Assembly: GCA_021292165.1 (NCBI GenBank)
Contig: CM037876.1
Span: 109,249,379 to 109,313,378 of the forward strand
Source of the DNA: Shinisaurus crocodilurus
Lineage: Eukaryota; Chordata; Lepidosauria; Squamata; Shinisauridae
Reading direction: 5' to 3'
DNA: 64,000 nt
Within the stretch, counting starts at the first letter, position 1, and each line of letters begins with the position of its first letter. Position numbers and translations under genes: made by a program. The notes below the pieces were generated by a model. It saw nothing but the letters and a program-made list of their open reading frames with translations. It was not told the DNA's origin and searched no databases. Positions 33,050-45,168 of this stretch are shown here, piece by piece.

Positions 33050-33130
33050 CTGTAGACTACACAGCAAAAATTACAGATCTAGTGCTTGCCATGGCACAAA
33101 AACATGTATCCAGGGCATGGATCCTCAGGA
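33050..33130. repeat. 80-bp block shared with the 17484-17833 palindrome
   Basis: Runs from CTGTAGACTACACAGC through ACAGATCTAGTGCTTGCC to CAGGGCATGGATCCTCAGG, nearly identical to 17687-17767 and, inverted, to the left arm. So the MITE plus this block is a larger repeat unit in both places. Confidence 0.8.
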
Positions 33131-34559
33131 TTTTTACTTGGGATGCTAGCCATCAAGTCACAGAACACAGCAGTGATCCATTATTTGATGGTAATGGGCG
33201 GGGGAGGCCCCTTGTAAAAACCATGGGGATCTATGCATTGGATCTATGCTTTTACAACCATGACATCATTGGGAAGTGCTGGATCTGTCATTTGTACGGT
33301 TCTATGATCTGTGATTTGATGCTGGTTTTGGGTGGGGGTGGGGGAATCCTGTGTAAAAATCATGGAAATTCAAGAAAATCTGTTTTAATTATACTGGATT
33401 CAATAAGGGGTAATGGGGGGAGGGGAAGGGCCAAGTATGGCAAAAATATAGTAGAAGCCTAGGAGTTGGAGGACATGAAAAATACATTAAAATTGGAGCT
33501 TAAAACAGTGGGGAGTGAGGAGGGGGAGTCGCCTTGATACAGATGGAAAGAGCTCTGAATGAGGAAGTCAGATTTGGGGAAGGGGAGAAATCACACCCCA
33601 GACTCCTTAACCTCAGTGGATGAATCACAGGAGGGCAGTTGTGCTGGGCATGTGGTGTTCAGTTACCGTACTTGCAATCCTAGTGATTGTGTGTAAACAG
33701 AGTGGATGGATGAGTGAGTAACTCTACTCTAAATTAAAGAATGGTCTGACTTCAATATCCCAATGACAGATGTAAAGGGATAGGCAGGAGAAGGGGGCAG
33801 CCAGCATCTCTTAACTGGCTAGATTTTACAGTTCTACAAAGAAGGAGGCTAACGCCAAAGGCTGCTTCCTTCCTTTCTGAGGCTGCAATACTATGCATGC
33901 TTACATGGGAGTAAGTCCCATTGAACTTAGAGGGACTTCTGAGTAGACCTACATAAGATTGTTCTGTGTCCATCCCATACATTCACCCCCATCCCTCCCA
34001 CTCATTCCCACACAAGTTACATTTCCCCTCACTCCCACCAATCTGGCAGCACATGCTGTTGGGGGCACTGGAGAATCTCAAGAGTTGGAGCTGTGAAGGA
34101 AAAAAAGGAATGGAAAAAGACCACAGGCAAGAGGGGAAGGAAATTGGGGGCAGGAGGAAAAGGGGAGAGAAAGGCAGAAGAAAAGGAAATAAATAGAAGA
34201 GCATGGTGGGGAGGGGAGAGGGAGGGGGCAAAAGGAAGGAAGTGAAAATGAAAGGGAAAAAGATGAGAATGGCAAGATCTTCTGGAAAACCTGCCTGCAA
34301 CAGTCTCAAAGAGGGCTTTGAGACTGCTTGTTGACAAGGAGGACTGCAACAATTATTGCTGCTCTCATCAATATGAAGCAGCTATTAAAGGAAAGCTTGT
34401 CCACTCTCTAGCTCTCCCCTGCCTCCTTCCTTCCTCTCACCTAACTCCACACAATCACGCAACTGTAAGGATGGTGCCTGCCACACAGCAGCCCCCCCCC
34501 CCACTTATTCAGTCCTGCCAAGCCTTTAGTATTGAAGAAGACAGCAAAGTAGAGAGTGA
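33131..34559. other. Intergenic DNA with small repeats
   Basis: 33882-33963 is a copy of the small repeat with GGAGTAAGTCCCATTGA. 34080-34270 is a long purine-rich tract that leaves spurious open frames on both strands. Nothing else is recognised. Confidence 0.4.
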
Positions 34560-34663
34560 CTGGGTTCAGACAACACAATAACCCACACTCAGGGTTAAGT
34601 GTGGGTTGTCATTGAACTGTGGGTTGTTGTTGAACTGTGGGTTATTGTGTTCTCTGAACCCAG
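34560..34663. mobile_element. Intact 104-bp MITE
   Basis: CTGGGTTCAGACAACACAAT and the inverse ATTGTGTTCTCTGAACCCAG enclose GGGTTGTCATTGAACTGTGG. It is the uninterrupted relative of the split element at 15173-16628. No clear target duplication is seen. Confidence 0.8.
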
Positions 34664-35828
34664 CTGCGATAACAAATTATGGTTTGTTAATCACGGACAA
34701 CCCAGAGTTCAGAGCCCATCCCTCCCAGCCTCTCCCCAGCCCCAATGGCACAGTTTCTGTCATGGTTTGCACCCTTCAGGTGGGGGGGGGGACGGAGGGT
34801 TAAAGAAAAGAAAAGCTGTGCACAGCATCAGGGAGAGAGCAGAGAGCCAGGCACATTGGCAACCCCAGAGATAGAAGATGCTTGGTCAAGGCTGCTGGGG
34901 TGTGCCCATGATGCAGCTTCGGTTTTGTATATCTGCAGGAAATTCCTTCATCAGATTGTGCAGTTGAAGATAGGGGCCTGTAAAATCTGGTGTTGGAGAG
35001 TTTCCTCTCAGCATCCTGTATGTAGTCCAGCATGTTCATTACACAACAACAGCTCCTTTGTTGGCTTCTTTCATGCATGCTTAATTATTCGTTGTTAATT
35101 GTTTATATGGAGGGATAGCTCAGGACGTGGAGCTATGGCCCCCCTATATTTGTGAGAAATCTGCCTTGAAAGAGGGAATAGCGTTTTCAAAACTCTTTTC
35201 TTATTAAAAAGCTGCTCAAGACAGACGACTGGAGAAGGGGGAAAGCGTTGCAGAAATTTAGTTATTTAAGCATGGCGGCTGCAGTGCTCTGTGTGATTGG
35301 AGTGCAGTAAACCACACTGAACTTGGCACGAGTTGCTTTTGGGTAAACACAGATTCAGGCTGTTAGTTGACATATGAAAAGGCTGTTGAACCCATTAGAT
35401 TGAGTCACAAGTTTACATGTTGCTGGCAAAATATGCTGCATTCTCTTTTCTTTCTCTGCAAAGTTAGCCAGAGTCTAAACAATGAATAATTTGTGCAGGC
35501 AAGACTCATGCCCATCCTAGATTCTCATGAAATAAGTAGGTGTAATTGTGCAGGCAAATGCAACATATATCTTTTCTATAAACACTTACCCTTTTCTGAG
35601 TAGTGCTCTCAAAGAAGAGAGAGCAGAAATGGCCAGGCACAACCTACTGTTGGCACAGCTCAAGGATGTCTGTTGGAGCAGAGGCAAAGCCATCTTGCAT
35701 GCTTTTTCTTAAAAATAACTAGATAGCTCTCACAATGGGGAAATGGAAGAAGTGGTGTCCCCCAAGGATCTGTATTAGGACTGGTGTTTTCTTAACTTGT
35801 TCATAAATTATCGAGGTCAGGGCTCATT
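34664..35828. other. Intergenic DNA, nothing recognised
   Basis: GGTTTGTTAATCACGGACAA right after the MITE also occurs near 15085-15110, so the repeat may extend a little further. Otherwise nothing is recognised. Confidence 0.4.
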
Positions 35829-35964
35829 TAAAAATAGCACCCTCCTGCCCATGTTCCCCAGCAACTGGTGTACACAGGCATACTGCCTCTGATACTTGAG
35901 GTAGCATATAGCCTTCAGGTCTAACAGTCATTGATAGCCTTATCCTCCATGAATGAATGAATGA

Positions 35965-36408
35965 AGTAATACGTTGGATTGCAAGTAACCCAGTCTGCGA
36001 GCGTTTTGCTCGCTCGGCCGGCGCCTTGCCCTCCTGCGCAGGCTCCCGGGCGGCCGCTCACTTGGCCAGTGCCTCGCCCTCCTGCGCAGGCTCCCGGGTG
36101 GGCCCATGTAGAGGTGCGGCGTGGCGAAGCCGCTCGCTCGGCCGGCGCAGCAGGGCGAGGCGCCGGCCGAGTGAGTGGCTGCCTGGGATCCGGCGCCCAC
36201 GTAGAGCCATCCCGGGAGAATTGATCATGGGGGGGGGGCTGCGCAGAGAGGCGAAGTGCCCCCCCAAGGTACGCATTACGTTTTACAGTACATCCTATAA
36301 TCACATTTACAGTACAGTATATGATAAAATGATTAAAAAATCACTTTGATATACGAGTGTTGGATTACAAGCACGTTTCCAGAACGAATTATGCTCACAA
36401 TCCAGGGT

Positions 36409-36412
<4 letters not shown>
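35965..36412. mobile_element. Mariner/Tigger-like MITE with GC-rich interior
   Basis: Starts GGATTGCAAGTAACCC, ends GTGTTGGATTACAAGCACG, TTTCCAGAACGAATTATGC and CAATCCAGGG. It has the same ends as 8158-8423. The interior 35990-36240 is a GC-rich block with inverted GCTCGGCCGGCGCC words. The element runs into a (GT)n(AT)n tract at 36415-36450. It lies within a CR1 copy. Confidence 0.65.
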
Positions 36413-36452
<40 letters not shown>

Positions 36453-36969
36453 ATCTCCTTTTAAAGTCATCCAAATTGGTGGCCATGACTATTTCTTGTG
36501 GTAGCGAATGCCATATTTTAAATGCACTGTGTGAAGTACTTCCTTTTATCTATCTTGAATCTCCCACCAATCATCTTCATGGGATGACCTTGGGTTCTAT
36601 CTTTGTTATTGTTATTACCGGTATTTCCTTTTCTATACTGCCCAACAGCCGAAGCTCCATTATGAGAGAGGGAGAAAAATGTCTCCCTGTCCACCTTCTC
36701 CACATCATGCATAATTTTCTATACCTCTACCATGCCCCTGTTACTCATATTTTTTTCTAAACTGAACAATCCCAGATGTTGTAATCTTTCCTCATAGGAG
36801 AATTGCTCGAGCCCCTTGATCATTTTAGTTACCCCTTTCTGCACTTTTTCCAACTCCACATTATCTTTTTTTGGGTACGATGACAAGAACTGTACACAGT
36901 ATTCTAAGTGTGGTCGCACCATAGATTTGTATAAAGGCAGTATGATATTGGCAGTTTTATTTTCAATCT

Positions 36970-37707
36970 TGTGAAGGACTGCCAACCGGTCCTTTACTCA
37001 AGACCAGAGATCAAAGGTGCAAAACTGCCAGCCTTAGCTCTGCTGTCTTGACTTGATTCTCTCAAGGCCTTGCCCTTGGTCTATACACTGGATTTAGCAC
37101 TGAACCATAGAGGAACCACACACACCGTGTGGGGTAAAACCAGGAAAGTTCATTTAAGGTAAACAGATTACAATGAAAGGTGGGGAATGAGGGAAGAGGG
37201 AGAAAGGTGGGGAGACACTTTGGTACATACAAGTAGAGCTATAAAACAACAAAACTAGTTCTTTTACTATATAACTACCCAGGCACTTACTCTCTTTACT
37301 TGGGGGTTGGTCCTCTTTAGGGCTTGCTTCAGCAAAAAAGCCCTACTCCCGCGAAAGCGTGCAGATAACAATGCAAACCAGAAGCCACAGCAGCAGTATA
37401 GATTCTCCCCCCCTCCTTTCAGTAGCCCAGCTGTCTTTAGCCAATCAGGATGAACTTCATCTGGGCCAGGCAGGGGAGAGGGCTGGTTCTTTGCTCATGA
37501 CTAGAGGGCTTGAGAACATTTGCATATGAATAGCTGTGGCACTGGCCGTCAAAGACATGGTAGACTCTGAGGTGTCAGGAGCCATCAGAGAAACTATGTA
37601 CATTTTGCATTTCCCAGCCCCCAGCTGGGATTATACTCGTTTACACGTGCAGAGGTGTGTGTGTGTGTGTGTGTGGTGCAAGAAACTCTGACACTTTTTT
37701 CTTCACA
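36970..37707. mobile_element. Solo LTR (738 bp)
   Basis: Starts TGTGAAGGACTGCC and ends TTTTCTTCACA, so TGTGAAG/CTTCACA are inverted at the ends. Flanks are AATCT (36965-36969) and AATCC (37708-37712), a 5-bp duplication with one mismatch. The CR1 reading continues across. A (GT)n tract lies near 37653-37674. Orientation is not clear. Confidence 0.7.
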
Positions 37708-38402
37708 AATCCCTTTCCTAATTATGCCTGTATAATTGCCTTTTTCACCACAACCCCAAGATCTCTTTCTTGGTCGGATCCATTAGCTCAGATCCCATCA
37801 CTATAAATAGTTGAAGTTGGGATTTTTTGCCCCAATGTTTACACTTGCTTACACTGAATCACGTTTGCCATTTTGATGCCTGTTCTCCCAGTTTGGAGAG
37901 ATCCTTTTGGAGTGCTTTGCAATTCCTGTCTGTTTTAACCACGCTAAATAATTTGGTTGCATCCACAAACCTGGCCATCTCACTGTTCAGTCCTAATTCC
38001 AGATCATGTATGAACAAGCTGAAAACCATTGGTCCCAATACAGTCCTTGTGGAACCCCACTGTTTGCATCCCTCCATTGGGAGAATGTATTATTTATTCC
38101 TAATCTCCGCTTTCCTTTTTTTTTTTTTTTTTTAAACCAGTTACTGTTGCATAAGAGGACCTCTTCTCTTATCCATGACTGTTAAGTTTGCTCAAGTCAC
38201 GTTAAAACCATGTGCTTTCCAGGTGCCGTTTTGTGCAAATTCCCTTGGCAGTTAGGGAGAAATACGCAAATCATGGTCCATCTTACAGACGAAAGTCTGC
38301 CCTCCAAAAAACTTGACTTGGCCCACTTCTGATCTTCAGATCGGAAGCAGGCAGGAAATCTGGCAAGCTCAAATGGGCCAGATTTCCCTGCTTCAGTACA
38401 TC

Positions 38403-38588
38403 CCTAAGAAGATCATAAGACATTGGAAGTGGCCTTATACTGAATCAGACCATTGGTCCATTTAGCCCAGTATTGTTGACACACTGACTGGCAGTGGCTC
38501 TCCAGGGCTTCAGGCAGGAGCATTTCGAGCCCTTCCTGGGACCTTGTGCATGCAAAGCATGTGCTCTATCACTGAGCTATGGTCCCAC
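38403..38588 (-). repeat. tRNA(Ala)-like SINE
   Basis: Read on the minus strand the head is GGGACCATAGCTCAGTGATA then GAGCACATGCTTTGCATGC, which resembles the 5' half of a tRNA-Ala gene with an A box. The other end carries CATTGGTCCATTTAGCCCAG on the plus strand. It is a SINE, not a tRNA gene, since the 3' half of the tRNA is absent. Confidence 0.65.
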
Positions 38589-39780
38589 CTGAAGTCTGGC
38601 CCAAAGTACATTTAAATGCCCTCTTATAGCTTGCCATCTTGTCCTGCCCTTGAAAAACTTCTCTCCCCACTTTTTTCCTTTTCCCTTCACATCCCTTCCC
38701 TTCTGTCCTTTGGCTTCAGGAAAAAAAATGTTCTTTTATAAAAGCGCCTTTCAGGAGCAACTGTCTTACTTTTCTCATTTGAAATCCTTAAGGCTATATC
38801 TATGGTCCTCTTCACAAACTACATGGTAATGGGTGCCAATCAGCCATTTGCTCTCTTCCATGTGAACACTTGTATTCTTCTCATATTCTTGTGTGTTGCA
38901 CTGAACATACACATTAACATTGTAATGTGTGAAGGAGCAGGCCTAAGAGAACTTCAAACAAAGCAGCAGTGACATTGATCAACTGGGACAGAAATAAGTG
39001 GTGGTATTTGCCTTACAGGTAGTGGATTTGTCATCTTTTGTTTGCAGTCTAGGTATCCTGTCTATTTTTAGATGTTAAGCATATGCTAAGCTTCTTGGTA
39101 ACGAAGGACAGCTTGTTTCTCTTGCAACCTTTTATGAGCTGAGTTCTGGTATGTTCCCTTAGGGTTTTTTTTTTCTTGGACTGTTATTTTTTAAGAAATT
39201 CAATGTGATTTTAGAACACTTCTAAGTTCTATAAATTAAATTTCCTGCCTTAAATCATGCGCTACCATACTGACTTGAATATAAGCTAGTTGAATTCCCT
39301 TGAGAGACTTGCCAGACATAGCTGTTAGAAATATCAAGGGGAAAGTGTGAAAATATTTTTTTACAGGGATTTGATAATATATAGTGATTCTGATGGTAGC
39401 AGGTTGGTGTTAGGAGTCTGGTTTACTCCATCACATTGGACTTTGTACAACATTTGCTAGTGATTTCTCGATTCTCAAAGTACTTCCATGAACTGAAATG
39501 TCAACTGTGGCAAGTCTTTGCCTATATCCAGATTGCACCACATGCACATCCTGTAAACAATGAAATAATGATTGTAAGTTGAGTTTTGTTGCTTGTTACA
39601 TGCCATTAAAAAACAACAACCTATGCTTCCTACTTCTCTGAGAAGTTCCAGAGGCTCCACTATACAGGTAGAGTGTTAATGGAGGAAACAAGGGATTCTT
39701 ATAAGGCAGCAGGTGTGTGACATCAGAACACAAGGTGCCTTCAGCTGCCTCTCAGTGCTCTCTCTCTGCCTGCCGCAAAC

Positions 39781-39827
<47 letters not shown>

Positions 39828-40133
39828 ACCTCTCTGGTGAAGTGGACAGAATAAATCATTTCAGGCCCAAGGGCCAAATTCGAATCTTGGAAGGATATTG
39901 AGAGACCACATTCTAACAGGGGGCAAGGCTAGAAGCAAAGGAGGTGGGGCTGCTCACAGTGGGCAGGGCCATAATTTAATTTAATTTTTACAATCTGCCT
40001 TAAAAACAACAACCCTAATTTATAGTAACTACGATTTTACTGCGTGTGACCTCTGCCTCCCCTTACAGTCTTACACTCTTCCATTGTTGAAATGTGGTTT
40101 AGTGTTATGGCTGTGGTCTCTTCATGGAGTTAC
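38589..40133. other. Intergenic DNA with (TC)n(AC)n
   Basis: A (TC)n(AC)n tract spans about 39781-39828. Otherwise nothing recognised. Confidence 0.4.
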
Positions 40134-40340
40134 TGTGGTGTAGTGATTAGACTGGTACTTGAGAGACCCAGGTTCTAGTCCCCACTTGGCGATGAAGCTC
40201 ATTGGTGTCTTTGAGCCAGTCACAGACTCTCAGCCTAAACTACTTCATAGGCTAGTTGTGATGATAAGATGGAGAGGAGGAGGAGGATCATGGACACCAC
40301 ATGGGCTCCTTGGAGAAAAGGCGAAATATAAATGTAATGG
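40134..40340 (+). repeat. tRNA-derived SINE, copy B
   Basis: TGTGGTGTAGTGATTAGACT head, CCCAGGTTCTAGTCCCC B-box-like word, GAGCCAGTCACAGACTCTCA core, and the end GAAATATAAATGTAATGG. It abuts a CR1 fragment. Confidence 0.75.
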
Positions 40341-40560
40341 AAAAGTTCCAGGAAATGATCAAGGGGCTGGAGCAACTCCCTATGAGGAAAGGTTACAATG
40401 CTTAGCGTAAAAAATATTTAGCGTAAAAAAGGGCGAGTAAGGGGAGACATGGTGGAGAAAGTGGATAGGCCTAATACTAGAACCCGGGGTCATCCCATGA
40501 AGCTGATTGGTGGGAGATTCAGGACAGATAAAAGGAATTCGCTACCACAATTAGTAGTTA
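40341..40560 (+). mobile_element. CR1 LINE fragment
   Basis: The plus strand reads P-Y-E-E-R-L-Q-C-L-A and later M-V-E-K-V-D, N-T-R-T-R-G-H-P-M-K-L-I-G-G-R-F, the end of a CR1 polymerase and its 3' continuation. A duplicated TTAGCGTAAAAAA lies at 40402-40427. Confidence 0.7.
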
Positions 40561-43500
40561 AATACATAGTTATAGGAAAAGAGAACACTTACTGCAACCA
40601 AGAAAGTGAGAGCCCCGATCAGATCAAGGCAGGAGCGTGGAACCAGGAATGGCCAGAGGTCATGGTCTTGTCCCCCCCCCATGTGTTTCTGGCTTTTACT
40701 GAGGGCTTCAAGAAGGTGCTGGAACATGGGGAAAAGTCAGAATGTATCCCAAATAGTGTTCCAGCTTGGGGGCAGCAGGAAGATTAAAGTTGAAGAGGGA
40801 AAAAACCACCCGTCCCCCAGCAATCGCTGGTTGGGGATCCTTACAGAAGATCAAAGTGAGAGTAAGGTAAGTGGGCAGTGATGTTGGCAAGGGGGCAGGG
40901 CAATCTAGGAAGGTTCCATGGGCCAGAGGTTGCCATAAGACTCTTTGTTGGTTTTGCTGTATCAGACTAACAGTGCTACCTCTCTTGAAACACATACCTG
41001 CCCCGTACCTTAGCTTGGGGTCAGGGTCACCTTCCCCAAACTCTGATGGGTATCACATTCAAACAAATAGATCTCTTAACCATTAGTTCCCATTACTGAA
41101 CTGTCAAAGAATCATCCTGTGCTATTAACCAGCCATCTACCTAACAAAGGAAATAGCCACCCAACAACAGTAACACCATTCTCTTCTATAAATGGTGTTG
41201 CCTACCTGCTACCTCCACATATGACCAGTTCTAAATCCTGGTCTTAAATTTATTCTGGAAAGGGGAATGAACTGAGAGATTAACCAAAAAATAAATAAAT
41301 CTACAAGCCATACAAGGTGATTAGTCTTTAGTTATTCACATAATAAAAATATTTTTAAAATAGTGCTCGCCCCCCCCATAAAAGAAGAGGGTGGCCTTCT
41401 TATGGGGAAATAACTTCTGGGTTCTTTCCCCATAAAATCAGTCAGCAGGAGCAGCAGCCAAGACATGCCTTGGTATATGTGTTGGTGATCCCAGCAAGTG
41501 TGATCGCCTAAGTGTGCACAGTTATTTTGCGCTTGGGGAGACATGTTGGGGGTAGCGGAGTGATTGTCGCCTGTGGACTTGACAGATAACTATCTATGAT
41601 GTGGAATTGTGGGATTTTAAAAATATTATTTTTGGGGTCTTTAAATTTGCACAAACATGGTTGTAATTATTTTATTTTATTTTTTTATTGGTTGTCTTTC
41701 ACAAGTCTGCCTATTCATTATGCATTCCCGTTGTAAAAATCTTTGTCAGTTTCATCCTCTCCACGCACTACTTTGTTTAGCCCAGCAAAGCCATACTCTG
41801 TGTCCTGTACTTGTCAAAGAACTTGTCAATTTCATCCTTCACTTATTACATTCAATGATGCCTGAATAGGGCGTATGTGTCCCAACTCCATGAAATCTGT
41901 CCATCCAGGCTGGCTCCTACTTCCAAGAAGATCCAAACAATGGCTTCTAACCAAAAAGCTTTATCAGAAAAGATGCCAGCCTAGCAAACTGGCTTAGAAG
42001 TACAAAAGAAGTGGATTGCAGCAGAGTCCATCACAAAAGAAACAAACTTAGTTAGAATACCAGCCATTATAGGAGATTGCCCTACTGTTGAGAAGTTGAT
42101 TCTAAACTGGAAACCTCTCCTCCCTTCCAGACTCAGATTACCCACACCCACACCCCTAAGGTGGTTCCTTATTCTGAAGGGCCAATCTCTTGGAGCACCT
42201 GACATTCCTCAGCTGGTCCATCCTCCTTAGCTGACATCTAACCCAAGGGTTAGTGATGCTTGATTCGCCCTCCTCCTGATCAGAGAGCTCAGATTGCTTC
42301 CCCATGGAATTTGACACTGATAGATCCTCCCTGACTGTTGGGTCTAACTCTAAGTCTGCTGACCTTGGGGCACCAGCTGCAGGTTCCCTCCCCTCCATCT
42401 CCTCCTCTGCATCGTCCTCAGAATCTGTTCCCAGATCCTCCTCTGTAGGAAGAGTGGGCCCAATCCCTACAAAATCTTACATAGGGAGTCTCCATGGTGA
42501 GAGCAAGAAGATGGCCAGATTTTAAAGAGTGCCACTAAAAATTGCTGAGATGTCCTTGAAATTTACCCTTGCAATGTAGTTTTCATGGTTTACATCCATT
42601 TTTTGCACACCCGTAATATACCTCCAGTTTCCCTTTTGCTGATTTAGATCCCATCAAAACTGCCCAGAAATAAAAAGCTGTTTGGCTTCTATAAAATAGT
42701 CCTGGAATCCTATTTTGCCTCTACTGCATCTTCAATAGAAATATTTAACATACTAATATGAAAGCAGATATAAAATGCAGATATAAAAACAACTGGAATT
42801 CATGAACAATTGTTTGTGCGTAATATGGGGTGCGATTTCTATAGTTGTAAACCTTTCACTGTTGTTCTGATAATGGTGCATATATTTCAGTTTTAATTGA
42901 GCAGTAGTGGTTTTAGTGGCCATTTTGGATTTTTAAATTTCCATTTTCTCAGCATCACGGGGTCACAGAAGCCTAGTGTATATACACCAAGGTATGTTGT
43001 CACTCAACTAACAGATTTGGTTCCATACCAGATTGTGTACTGATTGTGTAACCCTTAAATTTCAATTTGCTGCCATTTCTCGTATTTTTTCAACTCAAGA
43101 TTCTAAGTTTGGGATAAACCTTAGGCCTCAAAATGTATCAAAACTGGTTCAACAGTGTGGTTCCAAGGGCAAGTACACACTGTGAAGTAGGTGGTCAGTC
43201 ACATTGGCTGTCATCCTTCCTTTTAGGATCAATGCTGAAGTGTGCTGCTTCGGTAGAGGCAGATTTTGATTCAGCAGGCCAACAAACATTACAAAAATAA
43301 TAATAACTCAAGCAAACAAATTCCCCTCAAATATTCCCCAAACATGGGAAATCTTCCTATCTAGATCTGCCTTTTTGTAACATTTGCTTTCATTGCGTTG
43401 CACCAGGCTGCAATTCTACCTGCCCAAGTAAAATATCAATATGGCAAGAGGTATTCCAATAATGCTTCTTTATTCATTCAGTCATCAGAGAAGACATTAG

Positions 43501-43569
43501 GCCCAAAATTGCTGTTCACACTAGACATAGGTCAGGTATTATTACTACTACTACTACTACTACTACTGC

Positions 43570-43612
<43 letters not shown>

Positions 43613-43800
43613 ATATCCACGATCCACCAGATGTTTGGACCGAATTTTTGGAACCCCACTGCTCGGGTACAACCCAGTACCTAACAGTCAGTGAGGTATC
43701 ATCTGATTATGCAGCTAGTACCTAGTAGTGCTACTCTTTGTAACTGCTCTATCATGATCTTATCAATACCAATTGCACTCAAGTGTTTTTTCAACCCTTT

Positions 43801-43848
<48 letters not shown>

Positions 43849-43979
43849 GATTACATGATAAAATACAAATAACAATAAAAACATCATAAAACTTCATTGC
43901 AGAAGTTTTAAAAACTAAATTAAAAAAACAAATTTAAAATGACTTTAACTAAAACAAGTTAATACAGCTAAGCTTGCAG
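40561..43979. other. Intergenic DNA with microsatellites
   Basis: Trinucleotide tracts lie at 43536-43608 (TAC then TTA) and 43805-43847 (GAT). The frames through them (leucine and histidine runs) are not genes. A patch at 42156-42525 is open on both strands with a Ser- or acid-rich product but has no splice or domain support. No JAKMIP1 first exon was identified. Confidence 0.4.
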
Positions 43980-44140
43980 CTGATGCTGGCTCAGCTTGTC
44001 TGAGCGTGGAAAGCTAAGCAGGGTCAGGCCTGGTTATTACTTGGATGGGAGACCCCTCCTCTAGTTTCCTGCATTGAGCAGGGGGTTGGACTTGATAGCC
44101 TTGTAGGCTCCTTCCAACTCTATGTTCTATGAAATCTATA
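43980..44140 (+). repeat. 5S rRNA-derived SINE, copy 3
   Basis: Head diverged at its very start (GCAGCTGATGCTGGCTCAGC), then the same 5S boxes and CR1-type tail ending TATGTTCTATGAAATCTAT. Confidence 0.87.
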
Positions 44141-45032
44141 ACCCTGCCCCCTATGTGCTATTTAATATCTGGCAGACTCTAAATTGGTTGTTTTGCTATC
44201 CAGTCAATCTGCAAGCATATTCACTGCAAGTATTATCTTAACCTGGACCAGTGTTTCAGATTTGCAGAACTTTCACCCCCGTTGTGAATTTCCCTATAAA
44301 GCTGGTAGGTTTTAATTAAATCAACCATTGTATTTGCAGGGTTTTTCTATTTCCAAAGGCAAATGGGGTGCATGTTTGACTTCTTAAGATATATTGTGAA
44401 AAACTATCTTATACCTAATTGTTGGCATAAAAGCTATTGCATATTTATTTAAAACACATAGGGCAGTATCCAGTGGGGTGCTTATGCCCCTGTTGTTTCT
44501 GTTCACCCTGCTAATTCTGTTCTGCAAGTGGCAGCTACCACTTGCGAAACAGAGATTTAGTGCTTCCAGGGGCAACTGGAAACAAGAAAAAATGTTCCTT
44601 TCTGGAACGAGGCAGGTTGGGGGGAGTTCACAGGAGCTCCGCCAACCTGTCCCGATCTAGAAATGAGCATTGCCACTCATTTCAGGGCTTCCTTTAGGAA
44701 GGGTTAAATATCTGTTGTGCAAGCTGTGAGTCCTGCTTGTGCAACGGAATTGGCAGAACCCACTGCTTGTGCAACAGACTCAACGGCGCAACAGAATCAG
44801 CGGGGACATAAGTGGCCTGTGGGATACCTCCCATAGGTATGATCTAACGAAGCTAAGCTCCTTTCAGTCCCATTAATTGCAATGGAAAAGTTAAGAGCAG
44901 TATTAAATCTGCTCCACTGGAGCAAATGAGACTGAAAAGTGCTCCACTCTGGCTAGATATGTCCATTATATTAATCTGATGCTTTCTTTGGTCAAACAGT
45001 TAACACCCATTTCTGTTTTGTGTTTCTTTTAG
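44141..45032. other. DNA upstream of the JAKMIP1 start exon
   Basis: A repeat-like patch at 44480-44850 contains GTGCAACAGACTCAACGG words. The last ten bases, TTCTTTTAG, form a good splice acceptor for the exon at 45033. Confidence 0.4.
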
Positions 45033-45168
45033 AATATGAAATATAGTGACCATGATGACAGCACATGGTTGTGTATGGGATGGCACTGACTGCTACTTGA
45101 CAAGTGTGCAGAACTGCATGGCAGTTGGTATAACATCCATGTAAGTATCCTTACATATTTTTTAAGCT
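45033..45168 (+). other. JAKMIP1: 5' untranslated part of the JAKMIP1 start exon
   Basis: A strong acceptor (TGTTTCTTTTAG) precedes 45033. The sequence is continuous to the ATG at 45169, so the exon is 265 bp. An internal CAT|GTAAGTATCC donor-like word at 45140 and a TTTTTTAAG acceptor-like word at 45166 would leave an intron of only 26 bp, which is too short. Upstream ATGs at about 45036, 45052 and 45055 open short frames ending before the start codon. Confidence 0.65.

Larger units (their letters stand above)
35829..38070 (-). mobile_element. CR1 LINE interrupted twice
   Basis: One minus-strand CR1 copy in three pieces. 35829-35950 is its 3' untranslated end (shared with 4530-4640). 36451-36969 includes the reverse-transcriptase C-terminus (S-M-V-R-P-H-L-E-Y-C-V-Q-F, then K-M-I-K-G-L-E, S-Y-E-E-R-L). 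37713-38070 has the palm region (L-G-P-M-V-F-S-L-F-I-H-D-L). A MITE with its microsatellite fills 35951-36450, and an LTR fills 36970-37707. The reading D-A-T-K-L-F replaces the expected catalytic A-D-D-T-K-L, so the polymerase is dead. Confidence 0.8.

Noticed and set aside
34029..34352. Frames of about 100 codons on the minus strand
   Set aside because: They are the complement of a purine-rich tract.
38403..38588. tRNA-Ala gene
   Set aside because: Only a tRNA-like head with no acceptor-stem partner; it is a SINE.
42156..42525. Acidic and Ser-rich frames on opposite strands
   Set aside because: No domain, no splice signals, and each is the mirror of the other.
43398..43887. Leucine-run and histidine-run frames
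   Set aside because: They are translations of trinucleotide microsatellites.
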